Positions 42,904-51,458 of a stretch of DNA of 64,000 nt are shown piece after piece. The position numbers were made by a program, and so were the translations under genes. Position 1 is the stretch's first letter. Each line of letters opens with the position of its first letter. This stretch comes from Helicobacter sp. 13S00482-2. GTDB lineage: Bacteria > Campylobacterota > Campylobacteria > Campylobacterales > Helicobacteraceae. Below the pieces are notes generated by a model that made no database searches, was not told the origin of the DNA, and saw only the letters and a program-made list of their open reading frames with translations. The stretch spans positions 62,001 to 126,000 of the forward strand of contig NZ_MLAT01000003.1 of assembly GCF_002272795.1 (NCBI RefSeq), written 5' to 3'.

Positions 42904-45510
42904 TTAGTCCTTATACTTGTCACTGATGAGTAAAAATTCATCTATATGCTCTAAAAACAAATCCACAAGTTCGGGTTGGAATTGTTTGCCTTTTAGATTT
43001 TTCATATGCTCCATCACTTCAGGAAGTGGCCAAGCTTTCTTATAACATCTATCATTTCCAATCGCATCAAAAACATCAGCAACTGCTGTGATTCTCCCAA
43101 AAAGAGGTATTTCATCACCCTTGAGATTACAAGGATAACCACCGCCTGACCACCATTCGTGGTGACTTTTTGCAATTTGTGCAGCAGTTTCTAGGATATT
43201 ACGATTAGAGCCCTTAAGCATCTCAAAACCTAATATGGTATGAGTTTTCATCACTTCAAATTCTTCTGGAGTAAGCTTACCAGGCTTATTTAAAACAGAA
43301 TCTGGGATACCTATCTTACCAATATCGTGCATTGGAGAAGCAATTTCTATTAAAGATTGTTCTTCTTTGGAACAACCATAAAGCTTTGCAAGAAGACTAG
43401 AATATTTTGCTACCCTTTGAATATGATTGCCTGTTTCTCTACTTTTGCCTTCGCAAATGGTTCCCATTGCGATGATGACATCCTTTTGAACATTTTCAAT
43501 TTCTTGTTGAGATTCAACAATTCTGGTAATATCAATTCCCACTGCCATGATTTCAATAGGTCTTCCTTCAAGATCATAGATATAAACCCCAACACTATTG
43601 ACATAAAAATGTGTTCCATCAGATCGATTGTGCCTGATGATACCTTTATAAATACCCTTTTCATTAAGAGCCTTACCAATTTTCATGAATTGCTCTTTTT
43701 GCTCATCATCTAAAAATTCATAAATATTTTTACCAATAACATCTTCCAACTTAAAGCCTGAAATACTTAAGAAAGTATCATTAGCATAAGTGAAGTTTCT
43801 GTTCAAATCCAACCTGAAAAGGCTCTGATTTTTATCAATTAGTTCTTCATATTGTTTTAATAGATGGCGTTTTTCATCATCTGAATACTGTAAAAATTTT
43901 ATATCTTTTTCAAGTCGTCTTTGATTGAGTTCTTCATCAGTCCTATCAATCTCTCCTACAATATATGAAGAAACTTCTCCAGTTCGATCAAAAACTGCCT
44001 TGATGATAGTATTAACATAATACAAACTACCATCTGACTTGATATGACTCATCTTGCCACTCCAGAAACCTTTTTTTCTAAGAGTAGGAACAATCTCATT
44101 GAGGACATAATCCTTCATCTCAGTAGTAAGCACATCAAGAACATTTCTTCCTACTATTTGCTCTTTTGTATAACCTGTAATATTACGCATCTTTTCATTT
44201 GTATAAGTGATATTGAGATCTTTGTCGATAACATTATGATGTATCGCCTCATCCACCATATCTCGATAACTTTTTAATGTCTTAGTTGTGGCTTCTAGTT
44301 CTTTGGAGGTAACTTGGAGTAAGTAGGTCATTGCATTTAAAATTCGTGAATCTTTATTTTGCTGAAACTCCAAAAAATTCTCTCTGGGTCTAAAATCAAA
44401 CTTATCTTCACTTAATAATATTCGTGTGTTTGTTAGATTTAATATAGCATTTCCCGAATCAAAATGATACGCCTCTCCATAAGTAAAAAAACCGCAAACA
44501 GCATCTGCATCAGCGGAAATTCCTAGTAGATCATTGATTCCATCTAAACCTAAAAATAATACCCTTCCAATACAGGAATAGAGGTAAATAGCTTGAGCTC
44601 TCCGAGGAGATTTCTCATTCTCAACAAAAAGATCTGTCTTCACATTCTCTAATAATCCAAAGGAAAAACTAACCATAGTTCCTTCAGCAATATCACCCAA
44701 GAATGCAATACCGCCATCATCAAGAACCTTATCTAAAACCCTACCAATTAGCTTTCCATCTTTGTTTTGAAATACAAAAGGAAAATTCCAACCATCTTGC
44801 TCAATTGTTTTAACAATATCATTTCCAAAATATCGCTTATAAATTTCTTTGATGGGTGTATGGTTGATCTCATAAATGATGTTTTTATGGGATTTGGTAA
44901 CTTGCAAAGTAAGCCCAATAGGACGCCAACCAAAGCTATAACTGTTTTGAACATTTAGCACTTCTGAATCAATCAGAGCACAGACAATCCCATTAAGATA
45001 AATACCCTTTGTATCTCCAATAAGGGTTCTAACTCCTCTACTTCCACTACCTGTAGCCTTCCCCCCAGCAACAATAAGATTTGGAGCAAGATCATATAGC
45101 TGACTTAAAAACTCCTCTCCAGAAACACTAAAATATTCAATAAAAACTAGCAAAAGTTTCGTCTTAGAAGTTAAAGAAGAAACAACTTCTTCTGCCATTT
45201 TCTTTTCGGGTACATCGCTTGAAAAGTGCATTGTCCTTACACTTGAATGTAAAAAACAAGAAATCCCCATGATAATATCATCTTTAGATACCTTAGAATC
45301 TATAATCTGATGAGAACTTGAAGCGATCAAAATTTCACAACCTGGAATCAATTCATTTAGCACATCAATCAAATATTCTGAAAGTTCTCGCCCTAAAGAT
45401 CCAAAGATCTGCACAAAATACTTCTCATTGGTATCTAGACCTACTTGGTAAAGCCTCAAATCATTCTCTAGTTGTGTCCTGTCTTTAAAAGCAATATTAA
45501 CTAACCTCAA
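42904..45510 (-). CDS. FIST-PAS-PAS-HD-GYP sensor phosphodiesterase
   Basis: This is an 868-residue soluble multidomain sensor. Residues 1-390 are FIST N and C domains (FGSLGRELSEYLIDVL, ASSSHQIIDSK, NLIVAGGKATGSGSRG), thought to bind small ligands such as amino acids. Two PAS/PAC units follow (ITYTNEKMRNITGYTKEQIV; FTYANDTFLSISGFKLEDVI). The C-terminal HD-GYP domain has the HD pair in MHDIGKIGIPD (~728) and GGGYP near 788, so a cyclic-di-GMP phosphodiesterase is predicted. The start is TTG with AAGGAG five bases before. It is the first gene of a run with modE and modABC, three bases from modE. Ligand and output targets are unknown. Confidence 0.88.
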   Translation of the reverse strand: MRLVNIAFKDRTQLENDLRLYQVGLDTNEKYFVQIFGSLGRELSEYLIDVLNELIPGCEILIASSSHQIIDSKVSKDDIIMGISCFLHSSVRTMHFSSDVPEKKMAEEVVSSLTSKTKLLLVFIEYFSVSGEEFLSQLYDLAPNLIVAGGKATGSGSRGVRTLIGDTKGIYLNGIVCALIDSEVLNVQNSYSFGWRPIGLTLQVTKSHKNIIYEINHTPIKEIYKRYFGNDIVKTIEQDGWNFPFVFQNKDGKLIGRVLDKVLDDGGIAFLGDIAEGTMVSFSFGLLENVKTDLFVENEKSPRRAQAIYLYSCIGRVLFLGLDGINDLLGISADADAVCGFFTYGEAYHFDSGNAILNLTNTRILLSEDKFDFRPRENFLEFQQNKDSRILNAMTYLLQVTSKELEATTKTLKSYRDMVDEAIHHNVIDKDLNITYTNEKMRNITGYTKEQIVGRNVLDVLTTEMKDYVLNEIVPTLRKKGFWSGKMSHIKSDGSLYYVNTIIKAVFDRTGEVSSYIVGEIDRTDEELNQRRLEKDIKFLQYSDDEKRHLLKQYEELIDKNQSLFRLDLNRNFTYANDTFLSISGFKLEDVIGKNIYEFLDDEQKEQFMKIGKALNEKGIYKGIIRHNRSDGTHFYVNSVGVYIYDLEGRPIEIMAVGIDITRIVESQQEIENVQKDVIIAMGTICEGKSRETGNHIQRVAKYSSLLAKLYGCSKEEQSLIEIASPMHDIGKIGIPDSVLNKPGKLTPEEFEVMKTHTILGFEMLKGSNRNILETAAQIAKSHHEWWSGGGYPCNLKGDEIPLFGRITAVADVFDAIGNDRCYKKAWPLPEVMEHMKNLKGKQFQPELVDLFLEHIDEFLLISDKYKD

Positions 45511-45594
45511 GACTTCTCCTTATCATTAAAGAAGAATTATTTTAAAATAATTCTTACTAACATTATAATTTTTACCTTCTAATACTAGATGCAA

Positions 45595-46833
45595 TTATAA
45601 CTTTTTATTTATTAAAGAAATGATATCAAAATTCAAACCAAATATATGATAATCATTTTCATAGCGATACTCAAGCTCATAATGATGCAAAGATAAAATC
45701 TCACTCACAATCGAAAGACCCAGCCCATGACCACTCACAGCACTATGTATTGAATCCCTACAAAAGGGCTCTAAATAATAACTGATACTATGCTCTAAAA
45801 TATCACCTTTATTTTTGACAATAATTTTATTTTGGATGGATTGGATATGCACCCTTCCATCCCTGCTATATTTTAGGCCATTTTCTACAAGATTTTTTAA
45901 TGCAACCGATAAAAGACGCAAGTCGCCCAAAATACTAAAATTTTTTCCAAAATCCACAGAGATTCTATTTTCTTCATCAGAAAAACTTGATAATGCTTCA
46001 AATATCAATGTTTCACTCAAAAATTCCTCATTTGTTATGACAATATTCCCACTATTAACTCGCTCAAATTCCAACATATTATCGGAAATCTTTTGCATAT
46101 CGCCCACATAACGTTCAAGCTTTTTGAATTCTTGAGTTTTATTCTTATTTAATGCCAAAATAAGCTTCATCTTAGCAAGTGGGGTTTTGAGTTCATGTCC
46201 AATGTTTCTCAAAATCAGTTCCCTGCTTTTTAACATCTTGAAAATCTTCTCGCCCATAAAATTGAAAGCACGAATCAAATCACCAATTTCATCTTTTCTA
46301 TTGGTTTGTAAATCCCTGTCATATTTTCCTTTTGCAAATTCCTTAATCGCATAACCAAGCTTATTTAAAGGATTGATTAATGTAAAAGATATGACATATA
46401 AAACACCCAAAATAAGCATAATAGGTAGAAAAAATACCTTCAACCTATTTTCTTCCCAAAAATCAGATTCAATATCCTTAGCCACAATAAAATTATCTCC
46501 AAAATAATTCACACTAAAACCTATTTTTGACTTGGTTCTGAAAATCTTCACTCCCAACATATCATCATTTTTTGATTCAATAATTTTATAGCTTTTAGGC
46601 ATGGCTATCAAACGAATGTATCCAAACTTCCTCATAGCAAGTCTGACAGCATTCAAATTTCCTGTGGTGTAGTTAGGCAAAATACTCTGAATAAAAAGCA
46701 TCGTCTCATTTTTTGCCCTCTCGTTTTGCTTCTCTGTAATGATTTTATCACTCTGATACCACAATGCAATAACAAACAAAAATGCCATTCCAAAAAAAAA
46801 GCTGAACTTTACCCTCAAGCTCGTTATAAACAA
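45595..46833 (-). CDS. Sensor histidine kinase (ArsS/CpxA-like)
   Basis: This is a 412-residue inner-membrane kinase. Two membrane segments (FFFGMAFLFVIALWY near the N-terminus and LPIMLILGVLYVISFTLI around 135-155) enclose a ~100-residue periplasmic sensor. HAMP (GYAIKEFAKGKYDRDL) and the H-box NIGHELKTPLAKMK follow, then the N-box NLVENGLKYS and G-box GHGLGLSIVSE. The start is TTG 46833, which overlaps the regulator gene by ten bases and has AGGA eight bases before. The signal sensed is not evident; the CpxP-like partner suggests envelope stress or acid. Confidence 0.9.
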   Translation of the reverse strand: MFITSLRVKFSFFFGMAFLFVIALWYQSDKIITEKQNERAKNETMLFIQSILPNYTTGNLNAVRLAMRKFGYIRLIAMPKSYKIIESKNDDMLGVKIFRTKSKIGFSVNYFGDNFIVAKDIESDFWEENRLKVFFLPIMLILGVLYVISFTLINPLNKLGYAIKEFAKGKYDRDLQTNRKDEIGDLIRAFNFMGEKIFKMLKSRELILRNIGHELKTPLAKMKLILALNKNKTQEFKKLERYVGDMQKISDNMLEFERVNSGNIVITNEEFLSETLIFEALSSFSDEENRISVDFGKNFSILGDLRLLSVALKNLVENGLKYSRDGRVHIQSIQNKIIVKNKGDILEHSISYYLEPFCRDSIHSAVSGHGLGLSIVSEILSLHHYELEYRYENDYHIFGLNFDIISLINKKL

Positions 46834-47492
46834 AACTTATATCCTATCCCCCAAACAGATTGAATGAATTTAGGCTCCTTAGCGTTATCGTTGAGTTTTA
46901 CTCTAAGATTTCTAACATGAGTGTCAATACTTCTTAATAAGCTGTCTTCATGAATAGCATTGATAGTATTGGCAATAGCTTCCCTTGAAATGGGATGAAG
47001 TCTATTTTCTATCAAAAAAACTAAAATATCAAACTCCGTATTAGTCAAATCAAGAACTTGATTATTTAATCTAGCTTCTCTTTTTTCAATACTAATAGAT
47101 AGATTATCAAAAACCATTTCTTTAGGCTTGAATCTTCTTAGCATTGCATTGATTCTAGCAATCAACTCTGCAGGTTCATAAGGTTTTGCTAAATAATCAT
47201 CTGCACCCTTCTCAAACCCCTGAATTTTATTATAAATATCCCCTCTTGCTGTGGAGATAATGATAGGAACTTGAGAGATTGAACGGATTTTTTTACATAA
47301 ATCAAATCCATCCATTTCTGGTAGCGTTAAATCCAAAATAACTAGATCAATGCCTCCTTGATTTTCTCTCATAAGCTCAAGTGCCTTACTTGGTAAATCC
47401 GTCGCTAAAACATTAAATCTAGCTTGCTCTAAATAAGTTTTTATCAAGCCTTGCATTTCTAAATCATCTTCTATTAGTAGCAATTTTCCCAT
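46824..47492 (-). CDS. OmpR-family response regulator
   Basis: This is a 222-residue DNA-binding regulator paired with the downstream kinase. The receiver domain has the acidic pocket near residues 8-9 (IEDD), the phosphoacceptor Asp in LVILDLTLPEMDGF (~54) and the conserved Lys in ADDYLAKPYEP. The C-terminal winged helix is of the OmpR type (LTNTEFDILVFLIEN, SIDTHVRNLRVKLND, IQSVWGIGYKFCL). ATG 47492 follows AAGGAG. The gene is the middle of a three-gene unit whose first gene encodes a CpxP-like protein. Confidence 0.93.
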   Translation of the reverse strand: MGKLLLIEDDLEMQGLIKTYLEQARFNVLATDLPSKALELMRENQGGIDLVILDLTLPEMDGFDLCKKIRSISQVPIIISTARGDIYNKIQGFEKGADDYLAKPYEPAELIARINAMLRRFKPKEMVFDNLSISIEKREARLNNQVLDLTNTEFDILVFLIENRLHPISREAIANTINAIHEDSLLRSIDTHVRNLRVKLNDNAKEPKFIQSVWGIGYKFCL

Positions 47493-47504
47493 CTTTACTC
47501 CTTA

Positions 47505-47885
47505 CTATTGGTCATCTTCTCCAAATTCTTTGGATATTTTTTTTCGTTGCTCCTGATTCAAAATAGAATGAAGTTGTTTTAAAAACTCCGAATCTAGATC
47601 GATTTTTCTATCATATATCTCTTTGAGTTTGATTTTTATTTCTTCAATATTGAAATCCTCTCCAGAAAAAAGCTTCATTATGAGTGAATCCGTCTGCCCA
47701 TTTAATTTCCACCAATCTTTAAGCTGATGATGATATTCCTTAAAGAGCATTTTCACAGCTTTATCCTGAGTATGGTTCAATTTGACATCCTTAAGATCTT
47801 TATGAAGTTCATTGAGATCTCTCCAATTATCAGCTGCACAAAAAGCAAAAAAAAGCAAAAAAAAGCAAAAAAAAGATTTTTTCAT
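47505..47885 (-). CDS. Small CpxP/Spy-like periplasmic protein with repeat-encoded signal peptide
   Basis: The product is 126 residues: a signal peptide (MKKSFFCFFLLFFAFCAADN) and a helical mature part ending in the LTxxQ-like motif ILNQEQRKK. This layout matches CpxP/Spy proteins, which bind unfolded proteins or quiet the partner sensor kinase. It lies first in an operon with a regulator and a kinase, as cpxP relates to cpxRA. The signal peptide is encoded by at least three tandem 10-bp repeats, an unusual way to build a hydrophobic core and a possible switch. Confidence 0.75.
   Translation of the reverse strand: MKKSFFCFFLLFFAFCAADNWRDLNELHKDLKDVKLNHTQDKAVKMLFKEYHHQLKDWWKLNGQTDSLIMKLFSGEDFNIEEIKIKLKEIYDRKIDLDSEFLKQLHSILNQEQRKKISKEFGEDDQ
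47845..47874 (-). repeat. 10-bp tandem repeat inside a signal-peptide coding region
   Basis: GCAAAAAAAA is repeated three times without interruption, preceded by a degenerate copy (GCACAAAAA). On the coding strand this reads TTTTTTTTGC. Because 10 is not a multiple of 3, gain or loss of a unit, or of an A in a tract, would shift the reading frame of the CpxP-like protein. Confidence 0.85.
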
Positions 47886-47982
47886 CTCACACCTTGAAAG
47901 ATTTTATAGAATTATAACCCTCAAGGTTGTAGTTTTTGTCAATTAATTCAAAAGTAAAATTTATCTACTTCCTAATCAAAAA

Positions 47983-49005
47983 TCAAGAATAAAGATATCT
48001 TCCACGTTCATACTGAATAGGCAATTCAATCTTTTGGTTCAACTCAAGAGCTGCTTGAATAGGCCAGTATGGGTTAATAAGCAACTCTCTAGCCAAAAAT
48101 ACCGCATCTACCACATCAGATGCAATCAATTTATTTGCCATCATGGAATCTGTTATAAGCCCTCCACCTATACAAGGAATACAAAGTTTTTCTTTAAGAA
48201 TCCTTGCACATTCTATTTGGTATCCAGGATAAACTTTAATGTTAGTTGATATAACCCCTCCTGTGCTAACATTTAAGACATCAAAAAGATGTTTGATGGG
48301 CTCTAAAAGATGTATAACGTCCTTTATGTCATTTCCATCCTGATCATAATCTCTAGCTGAAACTCTAAGGGAGAGGAGAAAATCTTGTGGTAAAACAGAT
48401 CTCAATGCCTCCAAAATTTCTCGCAGAAACCTTGATCTATCCTTTCCATATTCATCATTTCTGGTATTACAAAGAGGAGAAAGAAATTCGCTGATAAGAT
48501 AACCGTGTGCACCATGAACTTCAATACCATCAAAACCAGCCTTTAATGCACGAATTCCAGCTTCTTTAAAGCTTTTTATTATATTTTTAATGTCTTGCGT
48601 ATTCATCTCTTTGGGTATTTTGGAGTTTTCAGAAAAAGGAATACTTGAGGGTGCTAAAATTTCATCCACCGAACATTCGCATTTTCTACCTGAATGACCT
48701 ATCTGAATAATGACCTTTGTTCCATACTGATGACAAGCCTGTACAACTGACTTAAGACCCTCTATATGATCATCAGACCATATGCCTAAATCAGCATCAG
48801 ATATTCTGCCATCTTCACAAACCGCACTGCACTCTATGATAATAAGTCCTACTTGACCAATGGCTCTGCTCAGGTAATGGTGATAATGCCATTGAGTTAT
48901 TTTTCCATCTGATTTGGCACTATACTGATCCATTGGAGCCATCACAACTCGATTTTTAATTTGAAGATTCTTGATTTTCCAAGCTGAAAAAAGCGTATTA
49001 TTCAT
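47983..49005 (-). CDS. Old-yellow-enzyme family NADH:flavin oxidoreductase (NamA/YqjM-like)
   Basis: This FMN-dependent ene-reductase of 340 residues is probably cytoplasmic and reduces activated C=C bonds or xenobiotics. Motifs: KNRVVMAPMDQYSAKSDGKI at the N-terminus, IIQIGHSGRKCE (YqjM-type active-site H-x-G-R), AGFDGIEVHGAHGYLISEFL with the H-x-x-H pair, SPLCNTRNDEYG and SLRVSARDYD. FMN binding at the end includes GGGLITD and DAVFLARELL. It is followed on the same strand, upstream, by a 66-residue protein at 49015-49215. The natural substrate is unknown. Confidence 0.88.
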   Translation of the reverse strand: MNNTLFSAWKIKNLQIKNRVVMAPMDQYSAKSDGKITQWHYHHYLSRAIGQVGLIIIECSAVCEDGRISDADLGIWSDDHIEGLKSVVQACHQYGTKVIIQIGHSGRKCECSVDEILAPSSIPFSENSKIPKEMNTQDIKNIIKSFKEAGIRALKAGFDGIEVHGAHGYLISEFLSPLCNTRNDEYGKDRSRFLREILEALRSVLPQDFLLSLRVSARDYDQDGNDIKDVIHLLEPIKHLFDVLNVSTGGVISTNIKVYPGYQIECARILKEKLCIPCIGGGLITDSMMANKLIASDVVDAVFLARELLINPYWPIQAALELNQKIELPIQYERGRYLYS

Positions 49006-49014
49006 TTTATGCTC

Positions 49015-49215
49015 CTAATTTTTAATATAAAAACCCTTTTCATTATAGGCTATATCAAATTTTTCGCCGCTCCTTAAATCTATTAAATAACATTGCTCAA
49101 TTGTTTCAGCAATTGCTCGTTCTATGGGTATTTGTCTCAATCTTTGTTTCACTTCATCAATATTTTCACACAAAGCCGAAAATCCAAACATCATCAATTT
49201 GTATTCAAAATCCAT
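49015..49215 (-). CDS. Small conserved-looking hypothetical protein
   Basis: The product has 66 residues: helix-rich (FSALCENIDEVKQRLRQIPI, ERAIAETIEQ) and a short beta end (YLIDLRSGEKFDIAYNEKG). It has good codon use, AGGGG before its ATG, and lies nine bases upstream of the flavin reductase on the same strand. No family recognised. Confidence 0.6.
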   Translation of the reverse strand: MDFEYKLMMFGFSALCENIDEVKQRLRQIPIERAIAETIEQCYLIDLRSGEKFDIAYNEKGFYIKN

Positions 49216-49308
49216 TTTTACCCCTATAAAAATCTATCAAAACCTACCACACTTTATCACAAAAATATTATAATCTCACAACCATAAAAATATGAAGAAA
49301 GGATTTTG

Positions 49309-50778
49309 ATGAATATTTTCACTAAAACTCGCTACAAAAATAAATCGGCTAAATCTCAAAAAATAAATTTTCAAGAAGCGGTTTTAAATCCAAGTGCTCC
49401 TTTTGGAGGACTCTATACGCTTGAAAATATTCCTTCAAAAAACTTTAAAGAATTCATTGATTTTGATTATGAAAAACTCACAAGAGAAATATTTTCAGGT
49501 TTAGGAATTTCTTTAGATAGTGATATTTTAAAACAGGCCTTGCAAAGCTATGAAAAATTTGATGATCCAAAAAACCCTGCCCCTTTAGTAAAAATCAAAA
49601 AAAATCTATATTCTCAAGAGCTTTATCACGGCCCTACCAGAGCATTCAAAGATATGGCACTTCAGCCATTTGGAACTATTTTATCCGCTCTTGCTGCTAA
49701 AGAAAACAAAAAATATCTGATACTCACTGCAACAAGCGGAGATACAGGTCCAGCGACATTAAAAAGCTTAGCCAATACAGATAATATCTCAGTGATTTGT
49801 TTATATCCAAAAGGTGGTACAAGCGATGTTCAAGAACTCCAAATGCTAACTCAAGAGGGAAAAAATCTAAAAGTATTTGGAATCAATGGGAATTTTGATG
49901 ATGCTCAAAGCACATTAAAATCTTTACTAGGAGATGAAGATTTTAAGGCAGAATTACAGAAAAAAGACATTTACTTATCAGCTGCGAATTCTGTAAATTT
50001 TGGACGAATCGCTTTTCAGATTATCTACCACATATGGGGTTATCTGAATCTAGTAAAAAACAATCACATTAAATTTGGAGAGGAATTTTATATCGTTGTT
50101 CCAAGTGGGAATTTTGGAAATGCACTCGGAGCATTCTATGCAAAAAAAATGGGGTTGCCTGTTAAAAAAATTATTATTTCATCAAATCCAAACAATATAC
50201 TCACAGAATTTATTCAAACAGGTATTTACAACATTAAAGATAAAACGCTTATAAAAAGCTATTCTCCTGCGATGGATATCCTTAAAAGTTCAAATATAGA
50301 GAGAATCTTATTCGCACTTTTTGGAGGAGAACGCACATATGAATTAATGGAGAATCTACAAAAAAATCTACATTATGAAATTTCTTCAAGTGAATTAGAA
50401 AGTCTGCAAAATTATTTTTCAGCAGTATCTTGCACTGATAGAGAATGCTTGGAATATATTAAAAAATCCTTTAATATGGGATATTTACTAGACCCTCATA
50501 CAGCAACAACCCTAAAAGGAGTAGATAAATTTTGTAAAGATGTTCCTACCATCATATGTTCTACTGCTGAATGGACAAAATTTGCCCCAAGCGTAGTGGA
50601 AGCAATTTTTGATAAAAAATTAAATGACAAAGAAGCTATCGCATTTATGTGCGAAAAAAATCATATGCCAACTCCAGATTTTATAAAAAATCTATTTTGC
50701 AAACCAATGATTCATTCAAAAGTATTGGAAAAAGAAAATATCAAATCTGAAATTTTAAAATGGCTTGATTTTAAATAA
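49309..50778 (+). CDS. thrC: Threonine synthase
   Basis: This PLP enzyme converts O-phosphohomoserine to threonine. The length of 489 residues matches the long ThrC subclass. The PLP lysine lies in LYHGPTRAFKDMALQPFG; LTATSGDTGPATLKSL and VPSGNFGNALGAFYAKKMGL are further signatures. ATG 49309 is preceded by AAAGGA; the TTG just before it is not needed. It is divergent from the flavin reductase pair. Confidence 0.96.
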   Translation: MNIFTKTRYKNKSAKSQKINFQEAVLNPSAPFGGLYTLENIPSKNFKEFIDFDYEKLTREIFSGLGISLDSDILKQALQSYEKFDDPKNPAPLVKIKKNLYSQELYHGPTRAFKDMALQPFGTILSALAAKENKKYLILTATSGDTGPATLKSLANTDNISVICLYPKGGTSDVQELQMLTQEGKNLKVFGINGNFDDAQSTLKSLLGDEDFKAELQKKDIYLSAANSVNFGRIAFQIIYHIWGYLNLVKNNHIKFGEEFYIVVPSGNFGNALGAFYAKKMGLPVKKIIISSNPNNILTEFIQTGIYNIKDKTLIKSYSPAMDILKSSNIERILFALFGGERTYELMENLQKNLHYEISSSELESLQNYFSAVSCTDRECLEYIKKSFNMGYLLDPHTATTLKGVDKFCKDVPTIICSTAEWTKFAPSVVEAIFDKKLNDKEAIAFMCEKNHMPTPDFIKNLFCKPMIHSKVLEKENIKSEILKWLDFK

Positions 50779-50821
50779 AATCCAAACATTTAGCTTGACT
50801 TAAGTTCCAATAGGGGCTTTT

Positions 50822-51133
50822 ATGTCTAGTAAATGTTTTAAACTTGAGCAATTTGAGCTTGAGCAATTTTACCATTCTAAAATCAGAACTTTCTTTAAAT
50901 CCTATAAGAATAGCAAGATCTTTTTATTTTATGCAGAACTTCGAGATATCCTATGGAAACTTCAATGTAAAGATGGATTACTTCAAATCAATCAAAGAAA
51001 TACAACTTATGAATTTGATGTAACTAGTAAAACAATCAAAAATTGGCTTAGCGAACTTCAAAAATTAGGATTTTTAGAATTCAAATACAAAAAATTTGAT
51101 CTATGTATGTTATATACAAATGAAGAATTATGA
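50822..51133 (+). CDS. Small hypothetical protein, possible winged helix
   Basis: The product has 103 residues and no signal peptide. The C-terminal half (YEFDVTSKTIKNWLSELQKL, then GFLEFKYKKFD) looks like a winged helix-turn-helix with a recognition helix. The N-terminus has a short duplication (LEQFELEQF). Spaced 43 bp after thrC with a weak upstream GGGG box. It may be a remnant of a plasmid or mobile-element regulator, but no homologue is recognised. Confidence 0.5.
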   Translation: MSSKCFKLEQFELEQFYHSKIRTFFKSYKNSKIFLFYAELRDILWKLQCKDGLLQINQRNTTYEFDVTSKTIKNWLSELQKLGFLEFKYKKFDLCMLYTNEEL

Positions 51134-51257
51134 AGATCTTGAAATTTTAAATCCTCCTACTCAAAAAGAATCTGGTGAAGTAATCTTGCCTCAAAGATTT
51201 TACAAAGACGTTCAAATCATCATTCAAAATGCTATTAAAGAATTTAGAAAAAACTAA
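51120..51257 (+). CDS. Very small ORF overlapping the previous gene
   Basis: The 45-codon frame starts ATG 51120 inside the end of the previous ORF and stops at TAA 51257. Product: MKNYEDLEILNPPTQKESGE, then a short helix ending FRKN. Amino-acid use looks protein-like, and the overlap resembles translational coupling. It may be a remnant rather than a working gene. Confidence 0.35.
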   Translation: MKNYEDLEILNPPTQKESGEVILPQRFYKDVQIIIQNAIKEFRKN

Positions 51258-51383
51258 ATCCTCATAACAGTCCATAAATTTTAGTATGAAGTGCCTTAGT
51301 CTAAGCATCTGTAGAGAACCTAACAACGAAAATATAAATCTAGAGATGTTTTGAGAAAGCATTGAAAGACAAACATGAATCAA

Positions 51384-51423
51384 TTGTATCCTCCCTCTCC
51401 AAAAAGAAGGGGATAAGATACAA
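51384..51423. repeat. Inverted repeat between the small ORFs and petC
   Basis: TTGTATC (51384-51390) pairs with GATACAA (51417-51423), and TCCC with GGGA inside, giving a bulged stem. No U-run follows closely on either strand, so it is not a typical terminator. Nothing else is seen in 51258-51458. Confidence 0.35.
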
Positions 51424-51458
51424 TCATAAAAAAAACCTTCGGAGTATGTTATATTTTT

